A DNA stretch of 64,000 bases from assembly GCA_019119595.1 (NCBI GenBank), contig DWWS01000018.1:1-64000 (forward strand), in the 5' to 3' direction. The stretch is from Candidatus Eisenbergiella merdavium (GTDB taxonomy: Bacteria; Bacillota; Clostridia; Lachnospirales; Lachnospiraceae). The notes under the pieces were generated by a model. That model was not told the origin of the DNA. It ran no database searches and saw nothing but the letters and a program-made list of their open reading frames with translations. Within the stretch, counting starts at the first letter, position 1; each line of letters begins with the position of its first letter. A program made the position numbers and the translations under genes. Of the stretch, positions 1 to 8,613 are shown piece after piece.

Positions 1-506
1 TCAGCTTTCTTACCTCTGGACACTTTGTCCCGAACAGCGGGCGGGGCCTCCTCACGGGCCGCCTTGTCAACCTTAGACGGGCGGCCTGTGCGGGGCTCCG
101 CCGCTTTCGACTTTTTCTCCACAGTCGGCCCGGCCTGCTCCTTCGGCGGACGGCCCCGGCGCTTCGGCGGCTTATCCGCCTCCGGCGCTTTCTTTTCCAG
201 AGTGGGAGTAGAAGCCTCCTTACCGCCCTTATCAGCGGCCTGGATGTCCGAGAGGTTGATCACCTTGCTGGACGGTGCGGGAGTGTCCTCACCCATACCA
301 GGGATAACAGACTGCTCTGGCTTGATGGGCCCCTCCGTTTTTTCCGGCATGGCGGGCTCCACATGAGCGGGGGCCGTCTGATCTCCACCAGGGACAGCGG
401 GCCCCTCGGTGTGCTTCGGCGCAGGCGGATCGCCCGGCCCGGACGGGGCCGGAGCTTCCGGGGCTTTCTTTTCCTCCGGGCTCACGTTTACTTTTTCATC
501 TGCCAT
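1..506 (-). CDS. AT-hook-bearing Pro/Ala/Lys-rich protein (partial, runs off left edge)
   Basis: The minus strand is open from an ATG at 504-506 to the window edge (about 168 codons) with no stop. The start is set by AAGGAGG at 511-518. The product opens MADEKVNVSPEEKKAPEAP, is extremely rich in Pro, Ala, Glu and Lys, and carries an AT-hook-like core, RRGRPPKE, then TGRPSK, which suggests DNA binding. I recognise no enzymatic domain. GC content is well above that of the next 8 kb, and two terminators insulate it from the right-hand genes. Such proteins occur on integrative and conjugative elements of Clostridia, so this may be the edge of one; that is inference, since no integrase or mobilisation gene is visible. 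The frame and start are firm, the function is not. Confidence 0.7.
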   Translation of the reverse strand, partial: MADEKVNVSPEEKKAPEAPAPSGPGDPPAPKHTEGPAVPGGDQTAPAHVEPAMPEKTEGPIKPEQSVIPGMGEDTPAPSSKVINLSDIQAADKGGKEASTPTLEKKAPEADKPPKRRGRPPKEQAGPTVEKKSKAAEPRTGRPSKVDKAAREEAPPAVRDKVSRGKKA

Positions 507-532
507 TGGCTAACCTCCTTTTTCGTGAGATG

Positions 533-560
533 AAAAAAGGCCAGACCTCCCGGCCCGGCC
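533..560 (-). terminator. Rho-independent terminator upstream of the AT-hook gene
   Basis: Read on the minus strand, GGCCGGGCC pairs with GGTCTGGCC (two G-U pairs, loop GGGA) and is followed by six Ts. It lies between the next gene to the right and the AT-hook gene, so it either stops readthrough or acts as a leader attenuator. Confidence 0.6.
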
Positions 561-628
561 AGCTAAAAAAATTCCCCCTTTCGTTTTAGTATAAAGTCAG
601 CACCACTCCTTTCCAAAACCGGGCCATG

Positions 629-664
629 AAAAAACGCCGCCTTTTCCTCGAAAAAAGCGACGTT
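629..664 (-). terminator. Rho-independent terminator
   Basis: On the minus strand AACGTCGC with a T-run pairs imperfectly with an A-run and GGCGGCGTT, followed by six Ts. It is the first good terminator downstream of the GH172 transcription unit and the second in tandem before the AT-hook gene. Confidence 0.5.
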
Positions 665-844
665 TTAGTGTAGGTTGGCTCGGTTTTTGTTGTGATTTAT
701 GATTATGCCTTTGTAAAGAAACCTAATGAAAACTGGAAAACAAAACAGTCATTAAAATTCATACCTTAAAATTTAGTCTGCATTTGGAGTTTATATAAAC
801 AATCATATCTCCTACTCTACAATCCAGAATTTCACAAAGGGTTC

Positions 845-980
845 CTATTGTATGCGTTGATATATCTGGTTTGCACACATCATGGATAACTGTCCGGCTG
901 AAACCTTATATTTTTTATCAACTGATACTACGAAACTCCACTTTTTTCAAAGTTTCCCCAAACGGTGCATTGGATATCAT
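845..980 (-). pseudogene. Possible frameshifted small ORF
   Basis: An ATG at 978-980 sits 8 nt after an AAAGGAG ribosome site, but its frame stops after 20 codons. Removing one A from the run of six As at about 943-948 opens a frame of about 44 codons ending in TAG at 845-847, with product ends MISNAPFGETLKKW and NQIYQRIQ. The good ribosome site and the open continuation suggest a small gene hit by a 1-nt homopolymer insertion or a sequencing error. No family was recognised, and chance cannot be excluded. Confidence 0.25.
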
Positions 981-1024
981 ACAAATTTCTCCTTTCCTTT
1001 GCATAATACCCATAAACATGGCAT

Positions 1025-1056
1025 ATCAGTATTAGCCATATTAGGCTAATACTGAT
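1025..1056. repeat. Perfect 13-bp inverted repeat (hairpin)
   Basis: ATCAGTATTAGCC at 1025-1037 is the exact reverse complement of 1044-1056, with a 6-nt loop. It lies just past the 3' end of the GH172 operon on the minus strand. There is no T-run, so it is more likely an mRNA 3'-end stabiliser or processing site than a classical terminator. Confidence 0.6.
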
Positions 1057-1094
1057 TATTCAAAACAGCATCCTTACGTTAATATTTTTTCCTT

Positions 1095-1316
1095 TTACTT
1101 TTTATGTTGATTTTCCTTGGCCGCGAAGGCAGCTCCAGCAAACTTCTGCACTGAACCAAAACCTCCACCAACAGTATACCCTTCGGGCAGCGTTATGACA
1201 ATTGGGGTTGCCTGAGCATTTCCTTCTTTTATAGCAACTATCCTTGAATCATCTATCCTGCATATTATATATCTGTTCCAATCAGCATCTTTCAACTTGA
1301 TTATTTTTAATCTCAA
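1095..1316 (-). CDS. Small hypothetical protein downstream of GH172
   Basis: This is a 73-codon frame whose TTG start overlaps the TGA stop of the GH172 gene (TTGA), an arrangement that allows translational coupling. There is no separate ribosome site and no ATG at the 5' end. The product contains IICRIDDSRIVAIKEGN and a Gly-rich EGYTVGGGFG segment, with a Lys-rich tail. No family was recognised. It could be a real coupled small protein, the remnant of a longer domain, or chance. Confidence 0.3.
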   Translation of the reverse strand: MRLKIIKLKDADWNRYIICRIDDSRIVAIKEGNAQATPIVITLPEGYTVGGGFGSVQKFAGAAFAAKENQHKK

Positions 1317-2395
1317 ATAACTTCCAGTTCATCTCTACCCGGTAATTTCGGAAAGGAGGCATGAGGCTCTGTCTGATACCAGAACCCCACTGACGCAATA
1401 TCATCCTGCAGAGGAAGATAGCGGTTCTCTGACCTCCAGCCTAATGCCTGGATGGTAACACGCAAATCTGTATCAAAACGAATCGGATCTGTCAAATGCC
1501 AACGGTACATTCCAAATCTCTGCTGACTCCTGTACAATCCATCCGGCTTAATTACCTGATGCAGACCGCTGTATGGGGTCGAAAAGACGCCGTATTCCCC
1601 TTTGGGGAATTCAAAATTCCAAGCTCCCCCAATATAGTCTTCTGTTCCCGTTCCACAGATCGTCGGGTATTCGCCATCCCCATCCATATAAAATTTAATT
1701 TCTCCTTCCCCCCACCAATTATTGCTGTGGACCCCCCATGCCAGATAAGTTCCCACGTAATGGCCTTTTCCCCGGACTCTGTCCAGAATCACATGATCCT
1801 CCATATATTTTAACGGATTATTTCTGTGAAACTGCGCATGGAAGTATCCTGCATTTTCTAAAACCGCCTTCTGTTCATAGGTAATCTGATAGTATAGCAC
1901 ACTGGTATGCTCCGATCTGTTTTCCACCGTAATAAGCGCGTTTTTACGGAAAGGCATTTCCCAATAGCTGTTCATTCCACCTGAAGGATTGACACATACC
2001 GCCAGAGAAGAAAGATTAGCTTTCTCACACCATCCCTCACAGAAAAAGTCTCCTACAGGGACTTCTACGGAAGGATTTTCCTCATCATCCCAATAGAAAC
2101 GCAAGATCAAATCTCTCCAGTCCTGATTGGGGCAAGTCAGCCAGATATGCTTGATTTCTCCCGGCCCTTTCAGTTTTGCAAGAGTTACACCTGTTTTCGC
2201 CGGTATACTGATGGACGGTGAAATCTTCCATCCCTTCCCCAGTTCTCTCGCACATTCCGCTCCTGTTCCGGTTTCGGCCCGGCCGCCCATTCCTTTTTCC
2301 CCCGTAAAATTTTCCGGGCTTACAGATCTCGTCTTAGCGTCTGATAATTCTGCAAGACCACTCACTCCCCGTATAACCGTATAATTTAAATTCAT
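1313..2395 (-). CDS. GH172-family glycoside hydrolase (formerly DUF2961)
   Basis: The product is about 360 residues and matches the GH172/DUF2961 family, which includes difructose-dianhydride-forming and fructofuranosidase or arabinofuranosidase enzymes built from jelly-roll domains. Typical segments are IWLTCPNQDWRDLILRFYWD, the VPVGDFFCEGW motif, the MPF block, and GTGTEDYIGGAWNF near residue 260. There is no signal peptide, so it should act in the cytosol on imported oligosaccharides. I place the start at the ATG 2393-2395, 5 nt after GGGAGG; an upstream in-frame extension to 2482 has no ribosome site. It is co-directional with, and downstream of, the GH43 gene. The exact substrate cannot be read from sequence. 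Confidence 0.85.
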   Translation of the reverse strand: MNLNYTVIRGVSGLAELSDAKTRSVSPENFTGEKGMGGRAETGTGAECARELGKGWKISPSISIPAKTGVTLAKLKGPGEIKHIWLTCPNQDWRDLILRFYWDDEENPSVEVPVGDFFCEGWCEKANLSSLAVCVNPSGGMNSYWEMPFRKNALITVENRSEHTSVLYYQITYEQKAVLENAGYFHAQFHRNNPLKYMEDHVILDRVRGKGHYVGTYLAWGVHSNNWWGEGEIKFYMDGDGEYPTICGTGTEDYIGGAWNFEFPKGEYGVFSTPYSGLHQVIKPDGLYRSQQRFGMYRWHLTDPIRFDTDLRVTIQALGWRSENRYLPLQDDIASVGFWYQTEPHASFPKLPGRDELEVI

Positions 2396-2491
2396 TTTTC
2401 CTCCCATTCTGAATTTCTGCCAACCGGGGTAAAGCCATTCGGCTTTACCCCAATATGGAAATCCAACAAAGAAATCCTTCAAAGCTTATTA

Positions 2492-3973
2492 TCAAGCATC
2501 TCCCAAAGCCAAAACTCTAATTTCTGATAAGCCGGAACTCTTAACCCCTTCTTTCAGAGTGAATATCAATTCTATACTTTTTACTTTCTTATTATCAAAG
2601 CCAAGGATCAGCGGAGAGACCTCATCATCATTAAACTGATATTCCTTCGAATATAGTCTTCCATCGAAACACAGCCTGACAGTTCTGAAATCTTTCATCC
2701 TGTCTGCTCCCGGGTATATAGCTACCCCATGAATTGGAATACTGTTCTCCGCCTCTAATACTACCTTTAAATACCCATTCTCATCTTTCTCCAATGCAAT
2801 TTCACCATCTTTCTGCTTCTTATAGATGGTGACAAATCCATCCGTCAAACGCGCATCCTCCGCACTAAATAATCCTGTCACATCAGCCAGCCCGTTCCGC
2901 GAGGGGACCGGCTGCAGCCCACTGGTCGGGCCATTTATAAACAGCTTGCCATCCTCTGTAAAGCCTGCCCGGTCGATATTGACCTTCCGATCTCCACTTG
3001 GATTCAGCGGATCAGTATGAGAATGATAAACAGCCCATAGCTGCGTTCCGTCTGGAGATACTGTAAAACTATGGTGTCCCGGTCCAGACACATCCTTACG
3101 AAGTCCTGAGGTCAGAATCGGATTCTCCGAAGCTTTTACATATGGTCCCAGAGGCATATCAGAGACGGCATATCCAATTGAGTAGGACGGGCTCGCAAAG
3201 CAGTTAGCAGAATACGTCAGATAATATTTATTTTGATGGATAATAACCTCTGGTCCCTCGTTCCACCAAGTATTTCCGGAAGCCTTTTCCCATTGCTGCT
3301 CGGGACTGATCAGCTTTACAGCCTCCCCCTTTACCGAGAGCAGATCATCACTCAGACGAATGCCGTAAATCTCACTTTTCCAGATACCACCCTCCATGTT
3401 TTCAGAGCAATCCCGCGAGTAAAATAAATATTTGCTCCCATCCTCATCAAATAACACATTTGCATCAATGACTGCATACCCCGGATCCCAGAAAGGCGCA
3501 TTTTTCGTATCCTCAAACATTCCATCAGGACTGTCGGATACCGCCAGCCCTATACGGAGGCTTTTCCCCCGATTTTTAGCGGTATAAAACATATAATATT
3601 TTCCTTCATAAAAATAAACCTCGGGAGCCCAAAAGCAGTCTACGCACCAGGAATCTGTCTGTCTTACATAACACAATTTCCGATCCGTCCAATGTACCAA
3701 ATCCTCAGACTTCCAGCAATAAAATCCGTTCGGCGCGGAAGTGCAGTACATGTAATAAACGCCGTTTTCTGCCTTCAGCACAAAAGGATCCCCAATTCCG
3801 CTTATTCCAAGGTCATTGCGAAAAACAGCTTCCTCCGGCAAATCAATAAATTCAAACTCCGTGTCCTCTAATGTTGATTTTTCTTTTAATTTCAAACTAT
3901 TTACCTCCAAAAGCACAAAAAACATGATTATCAGTGTCACTGTAATAAGCGCAATATATTTGCGTTTTTTCAT
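2492..3973 (-). CDS. Membrane-anchored GH43-type glycosidase
   Basis: This is a five-bladed beta-propeller hydrolase of the GH43 (arabinofuranosidase/xylosidase) type. The expected acidic triad is visible: Asp62 in GDPFVL (base), Asp170 in IDANVLF (pKa modulator) and Glu239 in NEGPEV (acid); a GPGHHSF block follows. Residues 7-24 form one hydrophobic helix after MKKRK and lack a lipobox cysteine, so the enzyme is probably tethered outside the membrane. The tail after about residue 380 looks like a beta-sandwich accessory domain. The start is supported by CGGAGG 6 nt upstream. It heads a minus-strand unit with GH172 and is divergent from the transporter genes, so it probably trims glycans before import. 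Confidence 0.85.
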   Translation of the reverse strand: MKKRKYIALITVTLIIMFFVLLEVNSLKLKEKSTLEDTEFEFIDLPEEAVFRNDLGISGIGDPFVLKAENGVYYMYCTSAPNGFYCWKSEDLVHWTDRKLCYVRQTDSWCVDCFWAPEVYFYEGKYYMFYTAKNRGKSLRIGLAVSDSPDGMFEDTKNAPFWDPGYAVIDANVLFDEDGSKYLFYSRDCSENMEGGIWKSEIYGIRLSDDLLSVKGEAVKLISPEQQWEKASGNTWWNEGPEVIIHQNKYYLTYSANCFASPSYSIGYAVSDMPLGPYVKASENPILTSGLRKDVSGPGHHSFTVSPDGTQLWAVYHSHTDPLNPSGDRKVNIDRAGFTEDGKLFINGPTSGLQPVPSRNGLADVTGLFSAEDARLTDGFVTIYKKQKDGEIALEKDENGYLKVVLEAENSIPIHGVAIYPGADRMKDFRTVRLCFDGRLYSKEYQFNDDEVSPLILGFDNKKVKSIELIFTLKEGVKSSGLSEIRVLALGDA

Positions 3974-4341
3974 ATTTCCTCCGTTTCATTCTTTTATAAA
4001 AGCATTCCGGATTAAGAGCATGCAAAAAGTCCAAGTAAGAAAAAGCATTATCCACAACCAAAAATAAATGTATATATTGCAGAATCCAGAATGTCGTTTT
4101 CAAAGATATCAAACTAAAGGTTAAAAATCTATGTGCATTTTTTCTAAATTAGTTTGATTATTAATGTATATGCTGCACATATTTCTTTTTTTCAGTATTT
4201 TATATACTCTATTTCATTCTAATTTTTTGCATTTTGTTCAAACCGTTTTGTTTCATCTTGTGTATTTTGTCTAATTGAAATTATGTTTTTACGGCACTAT
4301 CATAATACACGTAAGAAAAAGCACAACCGAAGGAGGTAAAC
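3974..4341. promoter_or_regulatory. Divergent control region with sigma-A promoter and 10-bp inverted repeat
   Basis: This 368-bp AT-rich spacer separates the GH43 gene (minus) from the binding-protein gene (plus). A sigma-A-type promoter reads rightward: TTGAAA at 4275-4280, 17 bp, TATCAT at 4298-4303. A perfect 10-bp inverted repeat (ATCAAACTAA 4108-4117 against 4149-4158) could be an operator or hairpin. Three TTTTGT motifs (4232, 4246, 4265) precede the promoter and could be activator half-sites, but their spacing is irregular. No regulator gene is adjacent. Confidence 0.55.
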
Positions 4342-6102
4342 ATGAAAGGAAAATTTGTCAGCACTTTTTTAGTTCTTACCATGGCAGCGTCCATGCTATC
4401 AGCATGCGGAAACGCTTCCAGTAATGCTTCTACCCCCCCCGCAGCTTCTGAGGCTGAAACCGTTCAGGAATCTGTTTCGGAATCTGATTCCGTACCTTCA
4501 TCCGATGCAGAGGATCTGACCTCTCTACGGGGCAATACATCTCCAACCAGCGAAGAAACGGAACTGGTAAATACCACTTTAAACGATACCTATCTTGGTG
4601 ATGTCTTTGACACAACAATTCCAAATGATTACTCGGCTTATCCCTTCAAGGAAGAGGTCACTCTGGATATCTGGATGCCCAGTAATTCTATTCTGGCCAG
4701 TGTATGTTCTGACCTGAATGATCAGAGAGTTTTTAATCAGGTTGAGGAACTGACTGGCATCAATCTAAATTTCATTGTACCGACTTTAGGTGAAGAGTCC
4801 ACCGATTTTAATTTAATGATTGCAAGCGGGGAGCTTCCTGACATTATCGTTGATGCCAACCGCTATACAGGAGGCATCGCGGCCGGTTTAAATGAAGGCG
4901 CTTATCTTGACCTTACGGATATCGTCGATGAATATATGCCAAATTATTCTGCGTGGCGCAATTCTGACGAGGAAAGAAGGAAGACTTCCATGACAGATGA
5001 AGGGCTGCTCGGAGCTGTGTATGGTGAAGCGCCCTATAATGAATGGTGTTGGTTCGGGCTTCTTATCAAACAAGAGGCTTTGGATAAAACAGGACTTCCT
5101 GTACCTGAAACCGTTGATGAATTACATGATTTTTTAGTTGCCTGCAAGGAAGCAGGTTATTCCCAGCCTTTGAACTATGGCTCCACTTATGGTCAGATTT
5201 TTACCGGAGCAATCAATGGAGCTTTTGGCGTATGGGATTGGATGTATTTGGATGATGAAGGAAAAGCCGCGTGGGGGCCTGCCGCAGAAGGAGCGAAAGA
5301 CTATCTTGAAACAATGCAGAACTGGTATGCAGAGGGTCTGATTAACACCGACTGGGCAACGGCCGATTTTAATCAAAGGATGGCTGAGGCTGTATCTGAC
5401 GACTGTGCTGTTATTATGGACTCTCCCGATACCATGTGGGGATATTGGAAGGAAGATAACGGGATTGATTTTGTAGCCGCCCTGAACCCAGTTCTGAACA
5501 AAGGGGATGTTTCCCGCCAGACCTATCATAACTTCAAACAGAGTGGTTCTACTGCCGCAATTACAACACAGTGTGAAAATGTTGAAGCCGCCTGCGCCTT
5601 TCTGGATTTTGCATATACCAAAAAGGGATGGGAAATTTACAACTACGGCTCCTACGGAGATGTACATCTGATTGATGAAAACGGTCTGCCCTACTATCAC
5701 AGTGAAAGTCTGATGTATAACGATCCGGATAATCAGCCGGTAAGTAATTTAATCTGGAAATATCGGATCCATGATTTTGCAGACATCCGGGATGAACACA
5801 ATTCTAATCCGCTGATCGTGGCAGAAGGCAGCTACTCCGGCGATATCCGGGAATACTGGACTGAATCCATGGATTCTTCTGTAACAATGCCTCCCGTTAC
5901 CTTTACTCCTGAGGAGGCTGCAAGAGAGGGCGAGCTTGGGACAGTTTTATCCACCATGAGAAATGAATATTTTTCCAAGATTATAATGGGACAGCTTCCA
6001 GTGGATGCCTATGACGAATTTCTTGAACAGGCAAAGGCGCAGGGAGCAGATGAGCTCGTTTCCCTCTATCAAACGGCTCTCGACCGCTACAATGCAAGAT
6101 AA
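4342..6102 (+). CDS. Sugar ABC transporter solute-binding lipoprotein (Lpl/Ytc type)
   Basis: A 586-residue extracellular binding protein of the large clostridial oligosaccharide type. The N-terminus is a lipoprotein signal ending in LSAC, with lipidated Cys22, followed by a Ser/Glu-rich linker to about residue 75 and a two-lobed binding fold (WMPSNS, FNLMIASGELPDI, and a C-terminal EFLEQAKAQG helix). The start has AAGGAGG 6 nt upstream. It is followed by two permease genes and preceded divergently by GH43 and GH172, so the ligand is probably an arabinose-, fructose- or xylose-containing oligosaccharide. No ATPase gene is present, so a shared MsmK-like ATPase is expected elsewhere. Confidence 0.9.
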   Translation: MKGKFVSTFLVLTMAASMLSACGNASSNASTPPAASEAETVQESVSESDSVPSSDAEDLTSLRGNTSPTSEETELVNTTLNDTYLGDVFDTTIPNDYSAYPFKEEVTLDIWMPSNSILASVCSDLNDQRVFNQVEELTGINLNFIVPTLGEESTDFNLMIASGELPDIIVDANRYTGGIAAGLNEGAYLDLTDIVDEYMPNYSAWRNSDEERRKTSMTDEGLLGAVYGEAPYNEWCWFGLLIKQEALDKTGLPVPETVDELHDFLVACKEAGYSQPLNYGSTYGQIFTGAINGAFGVWDWMYLDDEGKAAWGPAAEGAKDYLETMQNWYAEGLINTDWATADFNQRMAEAVSDDCAVIMDSPDTMWGYWKEDNGIDFVAALNPVLNKGDVSRQTYHNFKQSGSTAAITTQCENVEAACAFLDFAYTKKGWEIYNYGSYGDVHLIDENGLPYYHSESLMYNDPDNQPVSNLIWKYRIHDFADIRDEHNSNPLIVAEGSYSGDIREYWTESMDSSVTMPPVTFTPEEAAREGELGTVLSTMRNEYFSKIIMGQLPVDAYDEFLEQAKAQGADELVSLYQTALDRYNAR

Positions 6103-6155
6103 TTGGACTGTTATGCTATAGACCGCATCCTTAATATTCACTATTTATGAATCTG

Positions 6156-6196
6156 AACCGGTACACAATCGTTTCTTGTACCATTGTGTACCGGTT
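6156..6196 (+). repeat. Perfect 14-bp hairpin between binding-protein and permease genes
   Basis: AACCGGTACACAAT at 6156-6169 is exactly complementary to 6183-6196, with a 13-nt loop. It starts 54 nt after the binding-protein stop and ends about 26 nt before the permease start. There is no U-run, so it is probably not a full terminator. Such intercistronic hairpins usually protect the upstream mRNA and lower permease expression relative to the binding protein; that role is inferred here. Confidence 0.75.
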
Positions 6197-6221
6197 CCTG
6201 TACCATTTAAGATTGGAGATT

Positions 6222-7178
6222 ATGATGAAAGCTGTTCAAAAAAACAATAATATTTTACAGCCTCTTAATTTCAGAATGCGTCTGAAAAAGGATCTGAAAA
6301 AAAACGCATTTGCTTATCTTTTAATTCTTCCGGTCCTGCTCTGGTATTTTGTTTTTTGCTATGCCCCGATGTGGGGAATTCTCATTGCATTCAAGGATTA
6401 TAAGCCTCTTCTCGGATTTTCCAAAAGCGCATGGGTAGGATTTAAGCATTTTAAAGACTTCCTTACAGGGCCATATTTTTTCCGCCTTGTCCGCAATACC
6501 TTCCTTCTAAATATCTGGGGGCTGGCTTTTGGCTTTACCGCTCCTATTCTACTGGCTTTACTATTAAATGAGGTAAAGTCAATGCGCTTCAAACGAATTG
6601 TTCAAACGATTACATACATGCCTCATTTTATTTCTCTTGTGGTTATCTGTGGGCTGATTCATATTTTTACTCAGTCAAACGGGGTGTTAACGCAGCTTGC
6701 AAATTTTATCACCGGCACAGAACATGCGTCGCTTCTTGGTTATGCCGGCCTTTTCAGACCGATATACACTTTTTCAGGTATATGGCAGAATATCGGATGG
6801 GATTCTATTATTTATCTTTCAGCCATGAGTTCCATTGATCCCGGATTATATGAGGCCGCAGAAATCGACGGCGCCGGAAGGTTTAAAAAAATGTGGCATG
6901 TGACCTTGCCGCAGATCCGGCCGACCATTATCATCCTGTTTATTTTTGCGGTCGGCGGTCTTATGGCCTCCGGACACGAAAAAATTATTTTATTATATAA
7001 TCCCCTTACCTATGAAACAGCCGATGTAATTGCGACTTATGTATACCGGCGTGGTTTGCAGGAAGCAAGCTACAGCTTTGCCACAGCAGTAGGGCTGTTC
7101 AGCTCAGTTATTAATTTCCTGCTTCTGTGGCTGACGAATAAGATTTCTAAAAAATATTCAGAAATTAGCATATTTTAA
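6222..7178 (+). CDS. Sugar ABC transporter permease (LplB-like)
   Basis: This is an integral membrane permease of about 318 residues with six hydrophobic segments and the cytoplasmic EAA loop EAAEIDGAGRFKKMWHVTLP, which docks the ATPase. The family signature LLILPVLLWYFVFCYAPM opens the first helix. I place the start at the ATG pair 6222/6225 after GGAG; an upstream frame back to 6147 has no ribosome site and would include the intercistronic hairpin. The next permease begins 12 nt downstream, so the two form one heterodimeric channel. Confidence 0.85.
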   Translation: MMKAVQKNNNILQPLNFRMRLKKDLKKNAFAYLLILPVLLWYFVFCYAPMWGILIAFKDYKPLLGFSKSAWVGFKHFKDFLTGPYFFRLVRNTFLLNIWGLAFGFTAPILLALLLNEVKSMRFKRIVQTITYMPHFISLVVICGLIHIFTQSNGVLTQLANFITGTEHASLLGYAGLFRPIYTFSGIWQNIGWDSIIYLSAMSSIDPGLYEAAEIDGAGRFKKMWHVTLPQIRPTIIILFIFAVGGLMASGHEKIILLYNPLTYETADVIATYVYRRGLQEASYSFATAVGLFSSVINFLLLWLTNKISKKYSEISIF

Positions 7179-7190
7179 GGAGAAGCCAAT

Positions 7191-8108
7191 ATGAATAAAA
7201 AAGCTCAGATAGGAAAATGGGCTCCTGCAAATGTGATATTCAATTGTTTCAATTATATAGTATTGACCGTTCTTACCCTGCTTTGTCTCTATCCGATACT
7301 ACACGTTATTTTTGCTTCTTTAAGCAATCCCACAGAACTAATCGCTCACCAGGGACTTCTTTTTAAGCCTCTCGGTTTTACGCTGAGCGGATATAAACTG
7401 GTTTTTCAGGACGACAGCATCCTGCTCGGTTTTAAAAATACCATTCTCTACGTGGGCCTGGGCACTGTTCTCAATATGATTATGACCATTATGGGCGCTT
7501 ATACGCTGTCCCGCCGGGATTTAATGCTGAAAAACGCCATTATGGTTATCATCACAATAACCATGTTTTTTGGCGGCGGATTAATTCCATGGTTTCTCTT
7601 CATGAGGCAGCTTGGTCTGTATGATAATCTGTGGGCTATGATTCTGCCAACTGCGCTTAATACATGGAATATGATTATAATGCGTACAGGCTTCCAGGCT
7701 CTTCCTTATGAATTGGAGGAAGCCGCAGTTATTGACGGCGCTTCTCAGGGGAATATCCTTTTAAACGTTATACTCCCTCTTTCCAAACCTGTTCTCGCTG
7801 TTATTTTTTTATACTATCTTGTAGGAAACTGGAACTCCTGGTTTAATGCCATGGTTCTGTTGGAGGATCGCGATAAATACCCTCTGCAGCTTCTGTTAAA
7901 GGAAATTCTGGTCATGAATGATTCCTCCATGTCTTCTGTCGGAAGCGCGGGCGGCGTTTCCATAAACAGCGTACAGGGCGCTACTGCCTACCGAGAGCTG
8001 GTAAAATACTGCATTACAGTAATTGTCACTCTCCCTATATTATGTGTATATCCTTTCCTTCAAAAATATTTTGTAAAGGGTGTTTTTGTAGGCTCCATCA
8101 AGGGTTAG
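7191..8108 (+). CDS. Sugar ABC transporter permease (LplC/YtcP-like)
   Basis: A 305-residue permease and the partner of the preceding gene. It has the EEAAVIDGASQGNILLNVIL EAA loop and the family C-terminus YPFLQKYFVKGVFVGSIKG. AAGGAG lies 8 nt before the ATG. It is the last gene of the operon; only a weak hairpin (8183-8201) without a T-run follows. Confidence 0.88.
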   Translation: MNKKAQIGKWAPANVIFNCFNYIVLTVLTLLCLYPILHVIFASLSNPTELIAHQGLLFKPLGFTLSGYKLVFQDDSILLGFKNTILYVGLGTVLNMIMTIMGAYTLSRRDLMLKNAIMVIITITMFFGGGLIPWFLFMRQLGLYDNLWAMILPTALNTWNMIIMRTGFQALPYELEEAAVIDGASQGNILLNVILPLSKPVLAVIFLYYLVGNWNSWFNAMVLLEDRDKYPLQLLLKEILVMNDSSMSSVGSAGGVSINSVQGATAYRELVKYCITVIVTLPILCVYPFLQKYFVKGVFVGSIKG

Positions 8109-8613
8109 ATAAAAGATTTAGAAACTCCAACCTCAAAGGCCCGCAAATTTACTTTATGTCATTTTCATGAAAGAGCTATATGGCCTGAATCCTGCTCAGG
8201 CTGAGTAACTATCAACCGGCGGCTTCGTTAGTTTGGACTGGTGGCTCATGCCACACCGGAATATTCGCCATTATTAACTTGGAAGCTTAATAAAATAATG
8301 TAGTCTACCCTTTCATTTGGATGATCTGACAGCCCTCCGGCTCCCGAAATCTTTTAGCATCTTTGCATTGTTCATGCTGCGGAAAAAAGGATTTCTGAAA
8401 CTTCCATTGATCATTTTTCACACTCCGGAAAATATGCTGATATTCTTCCAGGAAAAAATATCCGAATCCTGATCTTCCAGCCGGCAGACATGTCCTGTAA
8501 GAAATAAATCTTCGTACAAAAAGGTCCTGTGAAAAAAATTCCGTCTTTTTCACAGGACCTCTTTTATCTAATCTTACTTCCTGCCGTAAAATTCCCGGCG
8601 CTCTCATTTTATT
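8109..8613. other. Gap at the right border of the AT-rich sugar island
   Basis: About 505 bp without a convincing gene. It contains two small hairpins (GCCTGA/TCAGGC at 8183-8201, and GTGGC-TCAT-GCCAC at about 8244-8257) and the strong glgP terminator at 8518-8564. A minus-strand frame at 8305-8607 is not credible because its N-terminal part is the terminator. Base composition shifts here from AT-rich to GC-rich, so this could be an insertion boundary, but no repeat marks it. Confidence 0.5.
8518..8564 (-). terminator. Terminator of glgP (can work in both directions)
   Basis: AGGTCCTGTGAAAAA at 8522-8536 is perfectly complementary to 8546-8560, with a 9-nt loop. On the minus strand it is followed by a T-run; on the plus strand a CTTTT tract follows. 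It sits about 50 bp past the glgP stop. Confidence 0.9.

Larger units (their letters stand above)
665..1094. other. AT-rich gap, no intact gene
   Basis: This stretch is clearly AT-richer than the sequence to its left. It holds a possible frameshifted small ORF (845-980, listed separately) and a perfect 13-bp hairpin at 1025-1056. No transposase, integrase, tRNA or attachment-site repeat was recognised. Confidence 0.5.

Noticed and set aside
25-366. 113-codon plus-strand frame at the left edge
   Set aside because: It is the antisense of the AT-hook gene; the minus strand has the ribosome site and sensible low-complexity composition.
4232-4270. Three TTTTGT motifs as an AraC activator site
   Set aside because: Spacings of 14 and 19 bp are irregular in a very T-rich region; they are only noted within the control region.
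8305-8607. 100-codon minus-strand frame before glgP
   Set aside because: Its first third is the glgP terminator hairpin, and it has no ribosome site or recognisable domain.
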